Shown: positions 44,689 to 54,762, counted from the stretch's first letter. The stretch is 64,000 nt of DNA from Pedobacter zeae (GCF_014196715.1 NZ_JACIEF010000001.1:1532872-1596871); one strand, 5' to 3'. Program-made: numbers and translations. The notes: generated by a model not told the origin, from the sequence alone.

Positions 44689-47600
44689 TTAGAAGTTAGC
44701 ATTTAAGGTGAACTGAACTGTGCGCGCAAATGGATAGGCCGTTCCTCTTTCGATCCGAACGGTGGAGAGCTGAAATAATTCGGATGAAGAAATACTGGCG
44801 CGCAGTTGGCTAAACCCTAATTTCCTGATCGAAGCCAGATTATCAAGATCATAACCGATCTGTAAAGAGCCGAGGGTGAGGGTATTATTATCTTCCACAA
44901 ATCGAGAGCTCACACGGGTGGTTGATCGATCGGCAATATCTTTAAAAAACGCATGGTCACCGGGCTTTTGCCAACGTGCAGTTAAGACACGCAGATCCAC
45001 ATTGTTGTAAATGTTGGCGTTTTCTACCCTGTCTACCAAGGTCGAATTGTAAACCTGTCCGCCAAACTGGTAGCGGAATATGGCATTTACCCTAAATCCA
45101 TTATACGTTAAATTAAACCCAAAGTTCCCTTGCCATTTTGGAAGCGAATTACCTACCACCACCTGGTCGTTGATATCCCAATCATAGGTAGTTGATCCAT
45201 CCAACTTACGGAATACTTCTCTTCCTGTAGCAGGATCTATTCCCAGGGAAGGAACCGCATAAATCGCATTCATGGATTGTCCCTGTACATAGAGTATTTT
45301 CGGTCGGCTGATTGCGGCCTTGTTTACTGCGATGATCGAATCCCTGCTGATCGCATTACCATAGATATCGATTACCTGAGCGAGGTTACTCAAATCGTTT
45401 TGGCGCTTGTTATATGCTTGTAAAGCATTGGAAATCTCTTTTAACGTATTCTTATTTTTGGCCGCAGAAGCAAAAATCGTCAACGAATTATACTTGTTAT
45501 TTTTAATTGCCTTTTGGAATACATTGTAATTGAGGTTCAGCTCAATACCCTTATTTTCTACTTTTCCGAGGTTTGCTTTGAAGGTGCTAAATCCTGTTGA
45601 CAGCGGAATGGTAATATCGGTCAGCGCTCCATCTGTGTTCGCAACATAATAGTCTACTCTTCCCGACACTTTTTTAAATATACCAAAGTCTAAACCGAAG
45701 TTATTGTCTTGTTTCCTTTGCCATTTTAAATCCGGATTGGCTAAACTGATTAACGATACGCCATTATTGCCAGAGTACGTGAGGTCACGGATGTAGGTAT
45801 AAGTTCCCACGCTCATGTAGGGATTAAAGCCCTGTGTTCCGGTAAAACCCGTACTTGCTCTTAATCTAATCTGATCTACCCACTCGATTTTTTTAAGGAA
45901 CGACTCATGATGTAAATTCCAACTTACACCTGCAGACCACAAATTTGCCCACCGGTTTTGAGAACCGTATAAGGACGATTGACTTAAACGGTACGTAAGA
46001 TCAACATTGTACCGCTGATCAAAGGAATAATTGGTTGCAGCGAAAAAACCCATGTCCCTCACCGTACTTTCGGTACCTAACAACCGTGAATTTAGTTGAT
46101 ATTGCAGACCCAATGATGGCAAATCTAAATTCTGATTTGCAAATCCTTCTGTGACATAAGTATTGCTCAAACCAGTAATTTGAGATACCGTAGCTCCACC
46201 ATTTAAGGTGATACTGTGTTTGTTAAATACATTTCCATAACTTAAATTCAATTGTCCATCGTAAGCATCAGACTTGCCATTGCCTTTGGTGTAAGAGCCC
46301 CTGCGTGTAACGGCTACGGGTGTCGAAAAAGCAAGGAAAGAAGTGTGTTCGGCTGGCAGAAATTTATCTGCCTCATCAATCTGCTTCGTGTAACTGAATC
46401 TTCCAACGGCTCTAAAACCTCTTGCAATCAACCAGTCTAAACTGGTATTATTGGTAAATGTATTGGTAGTAGTAAGATCAAAAGTATTTAAGGTAGAATT
46501 GTATGCGGGGTTTAACACCGTGGCGTTTTGATAACTTAAGCCATTTAAATTGATATAGGCTTTACGTTGCGTAACCACATTTTTCAGGATGTTTCCATTG
46601 CCGTCTTCGTAAAGCAAATAAGGGTTCATATCCACGTAGTCGCTGAAAGTTCCCCACGGACTGTTTGCTCCTTTCCTGTTTTGGACGGTAAAATCGTTCA
46701 TTACATTGAATTTTCTGGATAAGCTTCTATAGTTGAGGTTAACGTTCCCGGAGAAGGTATTCGATGATGATCCTTTCATTACCCCATTGGTATTATTTAT
46801 GGTCGCGGTTACCCCATAGGTAAAGGATTGATCCCCACCCTCAACTCTGATTGAGTGTCTTTGGACAACACCATTCTGCAAAGGCTTGGCCATCCAATCG
46901 GTATTTACACCACTTATTACATTGGCCAGCAGCAGATTGTAATCATTTGTTAATCCGTATTGCACGGCTGCATCGGGGCTGGTGTAAATCCCTGCAAGCC
47001 TTTCAACCTCCAGCTTTTGAGCGGCATTGGCCATATTATAGCTACTTAAATCTGGCATATCGTAACCAATATTTGCATTATAATTGATCCTGATTTTACC
47101 AGGAATTGGCCTGGTGGTTTGGATAACCACCACCCCATTGGCAGCTTTTGCACCATAAACAGCCTTTGCTGCAGCATCTTTTAAAATATCGATGCGCTCT
47201 ACCCGGTAGGGATCCAGATCGATAACACGTTGCAAGGTAGTTTCAAAACCATCTAAGATGAAGAGGGGCAAATTAGGGTTTGTTGCGAAATTCCCATTAA
47301 GATCGGGGATTCCGCTTTGTCCCCTCAGGTTAATGTCGGGCAGGGCGTTCGGATTAGATCCTACCACACTGTTGTCGATAATGGAAAATGACGGATCTAT
47401 ATTTCTCAAACTCTGGATCACGTTAACTGTTCCAGCTTCCAGTAATTTTTCTTTGGTTACGGTGGTTTGCGAGCCTGTTGCGGTTTCAGCCTTTCTAGTG
47501 AAAATCCCATTCACCACCACCCCCTTCATTTCACTTACACTTTCTTCTAGAATAATGTTTACAGGTATTTTGGTTGAGGTTATTTTTACCTGTCTCTGTG

Positions 47601-48153
47601 CATAACCAAGATAGGTGAAGGTAAGTACGGAACCAGGCCGTCCATATACACGGAAAGTCCCATCTGTTAAGGTTTGTGCCGAACTTTTTCCCCCACTAAC
47701 ACTCACAGTTACCCCAGGGAGCGGTTTTTTATAGGCTGCATCCAGCACTTTCCCTGTAATTAAACTGTCTTGCCCATGGGAGGAGACGGAAGTTGTTGCT
47801 TTGCTTAAGTAGATAATTTTGTCGCTGATGTTATAGGTTAAACCTAATCCCTTGATCGTTGCGTTAAGTGCTTCATCAATCGATGCATCGCGCAACTTAA
47901 GGGTTACTTTGATGCCGGTAAGCAATTCGCCATTGTAAAGAAAATCGTAGCCGCTCTGCTGCCGTATTTTGCGAAATACCTGGCCAATTGGAGCATCTTT
48001 TTCATCAAGGTTAATTTTTTGTCCATATGTAGTTGCTGCAAAAGATTGCAATATGGCGCAAAGGCTTAAAACTAAAAGGAGCTTCATTCTGAGAAGGAGT
48101 TTATAGGCATAGCCTGGCGGCTTACCCGTTTGTTTGGTTTTTTTTTTATACAT
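44689..48153 (-). CDS. SusC/RagA TonB-dependent transporter with STN signalling domain
   Basis: The 1154-residue product has a signal peptide (LQSFAATTYGQ) after a long basic leader. An STN domain follows (DAPIGQVFRKIRQQSGYDFLYNGELLTGIKVTLKLRDASIDEALNATIKGLGLTYNIS, about 55-115), then a carboxypeptidase-regulatory-like domain, plug (SusC signature LKDAAAKAVYGAKAANGVVVIQTT, near residue 335) and barrel ending in FTLNANF. The STN domain is the hallmark of transporters that signal through FecR, which is encoded just upstream. It overlaps the SusD reading frame slightly. Import substrate unknown. Confidence 0.95.
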   Translation of the reverse strand: MYKKKTKQTGKPPGYAYKLLLRMKLLLVLSLCAILQSFAATTYGQKINLDEKDAPIGQVFRKIRQQSGYDFLYNGELLTGIKVTLKLRDASIDEALNATIKGLGLTYNISDKIIYLSKATTSVSSHGQDSLITGKVLDAAYKKPLPGVTVSVSGGKSSAQTLTDGTFRVYGRPGSVLTFTYLGYAQRQVKITSTKIPVNIILEESVSEMKGVVVNGIFTRKAETATGSQTTVTKEKLLEAGTVNVIQSLRNIDPSFSIIDNSVVGSNPNALPDINLRGQSGIPDLNGNFATNPNLPLFILDGFETTLQRVIDLDPYRVERIDILKDAAAKAVYGAKAANGVVVIQTTRPIPGKIRINYNANIGYDMPDLSSYNMANAAQKLEVERLAGIYTSPDAAVQYGLTNDYNLLLANVISGVNTDWMAKPLQNGVVQRHSIRVEGGDQSFTYGVTATINNTNGVMKGSSSNTFSGNVNLNYRSLSRKFNVMNDFTVQNRKGANSPWGTFSDYVDMNPYLLYEDGNGNILKNVVTQRKAYINLNGLSYQNATVLNPAYNSTLNTFDLTTTNTFTNNTSLDWLIARGFRAVGRFSYTKQIDEADKFLPAEHTSFLAFSTPVAVTRRGSYTKGNGKSDAYDGQLNLSYGNVFNKHSITLNGGATVSQITGLSNTYVTEGFANQNLDLPSLGLQYQLNSRLLGTESTVRDMGFFAATNYSFDQRYNVDLTYRLSQSSLYGSQNRWANLWSAGVSWNLHHESFLKKIEWVDQIRLRASTGFTGTQGFNPYMSVGTYTYIRDLTYSGNNGVSLISLANPDLKWQRKQDNNFGLDFGIFKKVSGRVDYYVANTDGALTDITIPLSTGFSTFKANLGKVENKGIELNLNYNVFQKAIKNNKYNSLTIFASAAKNKNTLKEISNALQAYNKRQNDLSNLAQVIDIYGNAISRDSIIAVNKAAISRPKILYVQGQSMNAIYAVPSLGIDPATGREVFRKLDGSTTYDWDINDQVVVGNSLPKWQGNFGFNLTYNGFRVNAIFRYQFGGQVYNSTLVDRVENANIYNNVDLRVLTARWQKPGDHAFFKDIADRSTTRVSSRFVEDNNTLTLGSLQIGYDLDNLASIRKLGFSQLRASISSSELFQLSTVRIERGTAYPFARTVQFTLNANF

Positions 48154-48351
48154 TAGTTTGTGGTTGGTTTTTAGATCGGCCTTTCTCCTTCCATGGTTAA
48201 AGCCGAATCAAGGTTAATTGATTTAAAACTATTGACGGCCATTTATTCCGGGGGTGTTAGCAGCACTCCTGGTTTTTAGCCCAATGTTTCGGTTAGTGTA
48301 ATTGTTTCTGGTGTTCCTCCTTTCTATTCAAAATTTACTCTATGGATGTTA

Positions 48352-49470
48352 TTATTCAACAATGACTTTCTTATCGGAAATACTGAATTTATTGCCGCTG
48401 GTTTTTTCGAGCACTTTCAGGATAGTTGACAGCTTTTTATCTCTAGACACTTCCCCCTCCAGACGGATATTTTTAGGCTTTGCCCCATACTCGATCTTCA
48501 CATCGTACCAACGTGAAATTGTTCTCATCGCCTCTTCAATATTTTGTCCGCTGAAGAAAAAATCACCGTTTTTCCAAGCAACAACACTATTTATGTCTGC
48601 TGAGGCCATGCTGAGTTTTTGATCGCTGAGCACTGCTTGTTGGCCTGGCGATAAGATTTTTCCGGCACCAAAATCCGGTGTTACCACCACACTTCCCTCT
48701 AGCAAAGTGGTTTTGACTTCAGCTTCATCACCGTAACTTTTGATATTGAAATGTGTTCCCAATACTTCTACCTTTTGGTTCGAGGTTTTCACGATAAAAG
48801 GCTTTGACCGGTCTTTCGAAACTTCAAAATACGCTTCTCCTTCTAACTGTACTTCGCGTTTTGTGCCCCTAAAACGATAAGGAAAGGAAAGTTTCGTATC
48901 GGCATTTAACCACACTGCTGTTCCGTCCGGAAGCGTAAATTTATAGGTGCCACCGCGGGGGGTTGAAGCGATAAGTGTGGTATTTGACAAGCTTTCTTCC
49001 TGTTCCGTCAGAACAGCACTGTGATCATCGTATGTCAACTCCTTCCCAACCACTATTCCACTCTTTTTATTGCTAAGATCTATGGTTTTACCATTGCTCA
49101 AGATGAGCTTAGCCCTATTCTCGCCCGGCCCCACGTCGTGCTGCGCAATCGGCGATTTGGTATTTTTCGTGTAAACAGCAGGATCGGAAGTATTGAAGAA
49201 ATAAATGAAAGCTGCAAATAGAACAGATGCAGCCGCCATTACGGCAATACGGCGCCAACGCACAATTTTTGCTGGAAGGATGGCTGGGTTTTTCTTTTGA
49301 AGATGATCAAAAATGCGCTTTTTACTGGCGTAATACTCATCATCAGATGGTTCTATATTATCAGATAATGCCTGTTTATTATAGGCTCGTATGAGCATAC
49401 CATATTCTTCAGTAGTACATTCACCTGAAAGGTATTTATCTAATAATTCGGCAGCTTGCTGTTTGTTCAT
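48352..49470 (-). CDS. FecR-family anti-sigma factor
   Basis: The 372-residue product has an N-terminal cytoplasmic helical part (residues 1-80), one membrane segment (IAVMAAASVLFAAFIYFF, about 90-107), and the periplasmic FecR domain (TPRGGTYKFTLPDGTAVWLNADTKLSFPYRFRGTKREVQLEGEAYFEVSKDRSKPFIVKTSNQKVEVLGTHFNIKSY). The C-terminal DUF4974-like STN-interacting region ends IRLEGEVSRDKKLSTILKVLEKTSGNKFSI. It holds the ECF sigma factor until SusC reports bound ligand. Confidence 0.95.
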   Translation of the reverse strand: MNKQQAAELLDKYLSGECTTEEYGMLIRAYNKQALSDNIEPSDDEYYASKKRIFDHLQKKNPAILPAKIVRWRRIAVMAAASVLFAAFIYFFNTSDPAVYTKNTKSPIAQHDVGPGENRAKLILSNGKTIDLSNKKSGIVVGKELTYDDHSAVLTEQEESLSNTTLIASTPRGGTYKFTLPDGTAVWLNADTKLSFPYRFRGTKREVQLEGEAYFEVSKDRSKPFIVKTSNQKVEVLGTHFNIKSYGDEAEVKTTLLEGSVVVTPDFGAGKILSPGQQAVLSDQKLSMASADINSVVAWKNGDFFFSGQNIEEAMRTISRWYDVKIEYGAKPKNIRLEGEVSRDKKLSTILKVLEKTSGNKFSISDKKVIVE

Positions 49471-49545
49471 GCGTATTTATTCTGGGTAGATGTATACGTA
49501 TGAACCGCGAAATACAGAATAGTGTAATGCAGAAGTATTAATTTT

Positions 49546-50112
49546 TCAAAAAAATAGAATAAAGCTGTTTTTAAATGAGCTGCGCATAATTTTTAAGGCA
49601 TTACTCATCTGTTTTCTAACGGTGTGTTCGGTTACGTTCAGTTTTTCGGAGATTTCCTTATAGGATAATTCATCTATTCTACTGAGTTCGAATATCTGTC
49701 GCATTTTTGATGGAAGTTTGGAAAGCCCATCTTCAATACGTTTTGCCAACTCCTTTTCTTCGATGTAGATATCGATGGTTTGCACGGTACTTTCAGAAAG
49801 TGCCATAATTGTAGACAGGTAGTTTTCTACCACTTTGTTATGCCTGAATTGTTTTAAAATACGAAATCGAATGCTGGAATACAGAAAGGCTTTTAGGGAA
49901 TGCCGCAATTCCAGCTCATTACACTTTTCCAGTAACATCTGGAATGTATCTTGCACAACGTCTTCAGCCTGTACACGATCACGGAGCATTTGGTAAGCAT
50001 GTCGATACAACAAGCCAAAGTAGCGTTCATAAATTTCATTGAAGACCTTAACTTCTCCTCCTTTCAATGCTTCAAAAAGCTCTTGATCCGTATGTACGCG
50101 ACTATTGTTCAT
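49546..50112 (-). CDS. ECF RNA polymerase sigma-70 factor
   Basis: The 188-residue product has region 2 (FNEIYERYFGLLYRHAYQMLRDRVQAEDVVQDTFQMLLEKC) and region 4 (LSKLPSKMRQIFELSRIDELSYKEISEKLNVTEHTVRKQMSNALKIMR) in order, as in Bacteroidota ECF sigma factors linked to FecR. It starts the operon on the minus strand, 75 bases before fecR. It likely activates its own operon upon transporter signalling. Confidence 0.95.
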   Translation of the reverse strand: MNNSRVHTDQELFEALKGGEVKVFNEIYERYFGLLYRHAYQMLRDRVQAEDVVQDTFQMLLEKCNELELRHSLKAFLYSSIRFRILKQFRHNKVVENYLSTIMALSESTVQTIDIYIEEKELAKRIEDGLSKLPSKMRQIFELSRIDELSYKEISEKLNVTEHTVRKQMSNALKIMRSSFKNSFILFF

Positions 50113-50258
50113 TCTGCTTTCATCACGAAACTATAAAATATTTGCGATTAACGTGTATTTCGTAACGTATATTTTAATCTGGCTTTAAGAGCTTTACCCA
50201 CACCTGTTAACCGCTTAGAGCTGAAGCAGCCCCCTCACTCCTGTATTTTTGCACCATT

Positions 50259-50486
50259 ACGAATGTTTTAAAATATGCCGTAGCCGAAAAATTCGAAGAT
50301 TTCTTGCAGGACGCCATTAAATAGAAACTCTATTTGAACAAAATAGACCAATACGATGAAATGACCCTGCCCGACTATATCAACCTCCACATTGCCCGTA
50401 ATAAAGGACCTGCTATAGAAGCCAGATATCAAAATTACCACGACATGCTGCGCAGGGCAGGCGCCAAATACAAAAGGGAGCTATAA
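50259..50486 (+). pseudogene. Remnant of an unidentified gene with an internal stop codon
   Basis: One frame reads NVLKYAVAEKFEDFLQDAIK, a TAG at 50322-50324, then KLYLNKIDQYDEMTLPDYINLHIARNKGP and a C-terminal RAGAKYKREL ending in TAA at 50486. The amino acid pattern looks like real protein sequence on both sides of the stop. Family not recognised. The remnant sits between the sigma factor gene and the tRNA cluster, a common place for insertions and decay. Confidence 0.4.
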
Positions 50487-50667
50487 ATTAATCCCTGAGG
50501 TACTTCTTTAAGACTGAGTTGATGTGTGGTGAAAATTTGGCAGACGACCAAGCAAAATATTATTGTACAGCGAAGTCTATTACCTACTTATCTACAAAGT
50601 AGTAGTAGAAAAGAGAAAAAACTGTAAAAATTTATTGGTGTAAGCAGTCTGGAGGTCGATTCTGAGC

Positions 50668-50703
50668 AAAAAAAAGACAAGACAGTAAAAAACTGTCTTG
50701 TCT
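50668..50703 (-). terminator. Rho-independent terminator of the tRNA cluster
   Basis: On the minus strand a perfect 12-bp stem (arms 50692-50703 and 50675-50686, 5-base loop) is followed by a run of eight T. It lies just beyond the last tRNA and ends the tRNA transcript. Confidence 0.9.
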
Positions 50704-50710
50704 GATAAAG

Positions 50711-50784
50711 TCGGGGTGGCAGGATTCGAACCTACGACCTCCACATCCCAAATGTGGCGCGATACCGGGCTACGCTACACCCCG
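50711..50784 (-). tRNA. tRNA-Pro (anticodon TGG)
   Basis: A full cloverleaf on the minus strand, 74 nt without encoded CCA. The acceptor stem is CGGGGTG/CACCCCG with discriminator A. The anticodon stem is CCACA/TGTGG with loop TTTGGGA, so the anticodon is TGG. The T-arm contains GGTTCGAATCC. Confidence 0.95.
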
Positions 50785-50838
50785 AACTTGGTACCGGTCT
50801 TTTTTTTAATCCTGTTATAAAGTGGATTGAACTTTTAG

Positions 50839-50912
50839 TCGGGATGGCAGGATTCGAACCTACGACCTCCACATCCCAAATGTGGCGCGATACCGGGCTA
50901 CGCTACATCCCG
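50839..50912 (-). tRNA. tRNA-Pro (anticodon TGG), second copy
   Basis: Matches the neighbouring tRNA-Pro except one acceptor pair: CGGGATG/CATCCCG instead of CGGGGTG/CACCCCG. Both partners of that pair differ, so the stem is kept. Everything else, including the loop TTTGGGA, is the same. Confidence 0.95.
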
Positions 50913-51011
50913 AACTTTGGTATCACCTTTTTAACCTTATTTCTAAGGGATGGCAAAGATATGGATTTTATTGGGTTTTTCCATCTATTTACCAACTTTT
51001 TTTTATTTCAG

Positions 51012-51098
51012 CGGTGAGGGCGGGATTCGAACCCGCGGTACCGTTACCAGTACGACAGTTTAGCAAACTGTTCCTTTCGGCCTCTCAGGCACCTCACC
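51012..51098 (-). tRNA. tRNA-Ser (anticodon GCT)
   Basis: An 87-nt class II tRNA with a long variable arm. The acceptor is GGTGAGG/CCTCACC with discriminator G. The anticodon stem ACAGT/ACTGT holds loop TTGCTAA, so the anticodon is GCT (AGC/AGU codons). It is first in the tRNA cluster on the minus strand. Confidence 0.95.
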
Positions 51099-51179
51099 TT
51101 TTATCCTCTTTTTTCCGCCCTACCAGCGTTGTTTTGAGGTCTGCAAATATAGTAAAACAAGTTATCCAACAAAAAAAAA

Positions 51180-53258
51180 TTACAAATTTTGTTGATAATC
51201 TATGCGCACATGATAGATACTCATCAGCATCGTCTTGAATATCAATTTGATAGTTTCAATATCTTTTAAGGTTAAATCACAGTCATCAAGCTGATTTTGC
51301 TCCAATTTGTAGTTGATTATGCGCTCAACCAGGTCATTTATGCTCTGTGCATCGGGATTTTTCAGACTTCTTGAGGCCGCTTCCACCGAATCTGCCAACA
51401 TTAACACACCGGTTTCTTTGCTGAAAGGGATCGGTCCGGGATAGCGGAAAATATTTTCATCGACGAATTTTTCAGGCGAATTTTTCAAAAACGACTGGTA
51501 AAAATAATCAACCCGCGTGTTTCCATGGTGAGTCCTGATAAAATCAATAATCGCTTCCGGAATCTGGTTCTTTCTTAAAATCTCAATTCCTTTATGCACA
51601 TGCTGAATGATGATCTGTGCGCTCTGCTCATAAGGTAACTTATCGTGCGGGCTAACAGCTGTATTCTGATTCTCGATAAAATACTGCGGGTTATCTACCT
51701 TACCAATATCGTGGTACAAGGCCCCTGCCCTTACCAACACCGAATTACCGCCTATTTTAAATATGGCAGCTTCTGCCAGGTTAGCCACCTGTAAGGAGTG
51801 CTGAAACGTTCCGGGTGCTTTAAAGGCAAGTTCCCTTAACAACCTGTTGTTGGTATTGGTGAGCTCAATTAAAGCTACATCTGATGTGATACCAAAAATA
51901 CGTTCGAACAGGTAAATTAACGGGTAAGCTAAAAGAGATAAGAGTACACTAAAAATAAAAGGGATAAAACTCATCCATTCTATTTCGCGGAAAGATCCTT
52001 CACGTAACAGGGCAATACCAACAAATGAAACAAAATAAGCCAAAAGGATAAGCAATGCCGAAACCAGGAACCGCTCGCGCTTAACAAAGTTTTTTATACT
52101 GAAGATGGCAACCATGCCCGCAGTAACCTGGTAAAATACAAACTCGAAACTATTGGCTACAAAGAAACCGGCAATTAAAATCACCAGCATGTGGAGATAA
52201 AGTGCCAAACGCGTATCAAACAGGATCCTGATGATAATGGGTACCACACAAAACGGAATGTAGTATAAACTCGGGATTTCCATTTTTATGGCCCAGGTTA
52301 ATGCAAGTAACATCCCTGTGGTTACAATCAGGATTAACGACAGCTGGCGGTTATCGGCAAAAATATCCTTCCGGAAGAGGAAAAGGAACGACATTAAAAT
52401 GGTGATTATAAATCCAACCAGTACTACCTGCCCCAGGTAAACCAGTGCCCTGCTGCCAATGGTTTTGGTCTGCGCATCATAGGTGGCTTTATAAGATTCT
52501 AATTTCTGATAAATTTCCTCATCAATAACATCATTCTTTGCTACAATAAGTTCTCCCTTTTGCACCATGCCTTTTGTGGTAGAAATATTGTTCACGGTAT
52601 TATCCTGTATGGTTTGGGTTAACCGCTCATCAAATACAATGTTCGGGGTAATATGATCAATGGCCAGATTGGCTACCAGATCGCCCATCACCTGGTTAGG
52701 AGCTTTAAAATTATCCTTAAAAAAGATCAGGGCCGATTCTGCAGTAAAAACATCCTGTGTATTTTTTTCCTGGGCTACATTATTTTCAAGTAAAGAAAAA
52801 TCATAGTTTTTCCCTCCTGCCTGATGTTTCACATTTAAACTGATAATCCCTTTCTCGTAAATACGCTCCAGCAATTTATAGGATGCACTTTTATATATAT
52901 CCCTATCTTTTGGGTTAAGTTGCTTAGATTTCCATTTCACATCAAATTCGTTGGCAAATTCCTCCAAGGCATTTGTTGTAATGCCCCGGTCAAATTGGTA
53001 AACGGGCAAGATATCTTTTAATGCATTCTTCTTATCGGCATTAACCTGCGGATTGGTTTTTAAAATAGCAAAACTGAAGGGCGAAATGAGGTCCTTGTTT
53101 TTCCATACCGTATTTTTTTCAAACTCATACCTAAACCGGGGTTGTTTGGGCAGAAACAGCGTAATGATAAAAACGGTAAATATCATCATCACGTATTTTA
53201 AGTTTGATGAATACTTCCGGTAAAGGATCTTATGGGAATTTCTCTTGATCTTAGCCAA
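51180..53258 (-). CDS. PgpH-like 7TM-HD phosphohydrolase (probable c-di-AMP phosphodiesterase)
   Basis: The 692-residue product has one N-terminal membrane segment (MMIFTVFIITLFLP), a large extracytoplasmic 7TMR-HDED-type domain (about 45-260), about seven membrane helices (270-450), and a C-terminal HD domain with HSLQVANLAEAA and GALYHDIGKVDNP (the HD pair), HTHHGNTRVDYFY later. This is the PgpH architecture, which hydrolyses c-di-AMP in Firmicutes. The role in Bacteroidota is inferred. The gene ends just upstream of the tRNA-Ser gene, facing the same way. Confidence 0.9.
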   Translation of the reverse strand: MAKIKRNSHKILYRKYSSNLKYVMMIFTVFIITLFLPKQPRFRYEFEKNTVWKNKDLISPFSFAILKTNPQVNADKKNALKDILPVYQFDRGITTNALEEFANEFDVKWKSKQLNPKDRDIYKSASYKLLERIYEKGIISLNVKHQAGGKNYDFSLLENNVAQEKNTQDVFTAESALIFFKDNFKAPNQVMGDLVANLAIDHITPNIVFDERLTQTIQDNTVNNISTTKGMVQKGELIVAKNDVIDEEIYQKLESYKATYDAQTKTIGSRALVYLGQVVLVGFIITILMSFLFLFRKDIFADNRQLSLILIVTTGMLLALTWAIKMEIPSLYYIPFCVVPIIIRILFDTRLALYLHMLVILIAGFFVANSFEFVFYQVTAGMVAIFSIKNFVKRERFLVSALLILLAYFVSFVGIALLREGSFREIEWMSFIPFIFSVLLSLLAYPLIYLFERIFGITSDVALIELTNTNNRLLRELAFKAPGTFQHSLQVANLAEAAIFKIGGNSVLVRAGALYHDIGKVDNPQYFIENQNTAVSPHDKLPYEQSAQIIIQHVHKGIEILRKNQIPEAIIDFIRTHHGNTRVDYFYQSFLKNSPEKFVDENIFRYPGPIPFSKETGVLMLADSVEAASRSLKNPDAQSINDLVERIINYKLEQNQLDDCDLTLKDIETIKLIFKTMLMSIYHVRIDYQQNL

Positions 53259-53376
53259 AACGATATAATTATTGTATTGTCAAAAATAACATTTTTATCG
53301 AATATAAATTTTGTGGGTTTTGTTTGCAGTTATCAGATTTTATAGTTTACTTTATGATATCAAATTAATATCAATT

Positions 53377-54234
53377 ATGTATCAAGAAAAAATTATCAGC
53401 CCGCCATCGGGTTATTTAACATTTGCACTATGCCTGGCATTGCTGGGTGCTTCTATTTTCTGTTTTGTTTCAGAAAGCTTTCTCTGGGGAGGAATTTTAC
53501 TGGCAATAGATATATTCCTGGTATTTCCGGGTTTTTTAATCATCAATCCGAACCAATCGATGGTCCTCACGCTGTTCGGAAAATACATTGGTACAGTAAA
53601 GGCCGATGGATTTTTCTGGGTAAACCCCTTAACAGGAAAAAGAAGGGTATCGTTAAAAGCAAACAATTTAAACGGACAGCAGCTAAAGGTTAACGACAAA
53701 CTGGGCAACCCGATTGAAATTGCGGCAGTGGTAGTTTGGAAAGTAAATGAAACTGCTAAGGCCACATTTTCGGTTGAGAATTATATGCAATACGTAAACA
53801 TACAGAGTGAAGCCGCCGTTAGGCACCTGGCCAACATTTTCCCCTACGACCATGCCGAGGGCGAAGAAACAACCATTACCTTAAAGGATGGTGCAGAGAA
53901 AGTGAGCGAGCTGTTAGAAAATGAACTGAATGAGCGTTTATCGCGCGCCGGCATCGAAGTTTTAGAGGCCAGGATTTCGCATCTGGCTTATGCGCCAGAA
54001 ATTGCCAGTGCCATGTTACAGCGCCAGCAGGCAACAGCAGTTATTGCAGCCCGTAAATTAATTGTTGAAGGCGCCGTAGGTATGGTGGAGATGGCCTTGG
54101 AAAAACTATCGCAAAAAGGAATTGTGGAGCTGGATGAAGAACGTAAGGCAGCGATGGTAAGCAATTTACTGGTTGTACTTTGCGGCGACAAACATGTACA
54201 ACCCGTGGTCAATACCGGTACTTTATATAATTAA
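53377..54234 (+). CDS. SPFH/band 7 domain protein (slipin-like)
   Basis: I start at the ATG at 53377 ([19 protein letters not shown]), giving 285 residues; a longer frame from 53311 has no signal value. Two short hydrophobic stretches lie near the N-terminus, then the SPFH core ([67 protein letters not shown], with [15 protein letters not shown]). Such proteins form membrane scaffolds. It is followed at 6 bases by a two-helix membrane protein and then an Arc-type protein. Confidence 0.9.
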   Translation: MYQEKIISPPSGYLTFALCLALLGASIFCFVSESFLWGGILLAIDIFLVFPGFLIINPNQSMVLTLFGKYIGTVKADGFFWVNPLTGKRRVSLKANNLNGQQLKVNDKLGNPIEIAAVVVWKVNETAKATFSVENYMQYVNIQSEAAVRHLANIFPYDHAEGEETTITLKDGAEKVSELLENELNERLSRAGIEVLEARISHLAYAPEIASAMLQRQQATAVIAARKLIVEGAVGMVEMALEKLSQKGIVELDEERKAAMVSNLLVVLCGDKHVQPVVNTGTLYN

Positions 54235-54240
54235 GCACAA

Positions 54241-54762
54241 ATGGAATTTGAGGAGAAACAGCATTTAAAATTATGGTGGCTATACCTTATTATCGGTGTG
54301 GATGCCGTAATCGTGCTTAGCATTGTACTTTTTGACAAAGGAGGTATGAGCTTTACAGCTTTAAAAGCCGTTTATTTCGCACCCTTTTGGGCTGTACTCC
54401 TACCTTTTGCTATTATTTACCTCATCCAGCAAAATGTTTTAACATTACGCATTAACGAGGAAGGTATCTTTTATCGTTACTTTCCTTTCAAAGCTAAATT
54501 AAAACACCTTAAGTGGGATGAAATAGAGAAAACCTATATTACCAAATATGATGCTTTTGGTGATTATGGTGGTTACGGTGTTAAAAGCAGGCTTTGGTTT
54601 AAATTTAATGATAAGGCATATATTTTAAACGATAAAAACAAGGGTTTACAGCTGGAATTAAAAAACGGCAAAAAACTTTTGTTTAGTTCTAACAGAATAG
54701 ATGAAATGGAAATGTTTCTTATCAATCTGAAGACCAGATACACTATACAGGCAATACAATAA
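54241..54762 (+). CDS. Two-transmembrane protein with PH-like C-terminal region
   Basis: The 173-residue product has two hydrophobic helices (WWLYLIIGVDAVIVLSIVLF and FAPFWAVLLPFAIIYLI) followed by a predicted PH-like beta domain (FPFKAKLKHLKWDEIEKTYITKYDAFGDYGGYGVKSRLWFKFNDKAYILNDKNKGLQLELKNGKKLLFSSNR). The spacing of 6 bases to the SPFH gene and 2 bases to the next gene indicates one operon. Function unknown. Confidence 0.6.
   Translation: MEFEEKQHLKLWWLYLIIGVDAVIVLSIVLFDKGGMSFTALKAVYFAPFWAVLLPFAIIYLIQQNVLTLRINEEGIFYRYFPFKAKLKHLKWDEIEKTYITKYDAFGDYGGYGVKSRLWFKFNDKAYILNDKNKGLQLELKNGKKLLFSSNRIDEMEMFLINLKTRYTIQAIQ

Noticed and set aside
50754..51238. Plus-strand ORFs across the tRNA genes (containing GMAGFEPTTSTSQMW and the like)
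   Set aside because: They are the antisense of tRNA genes, a well-known source of false proteins; the tRNA cloverleafs explain the sequence.
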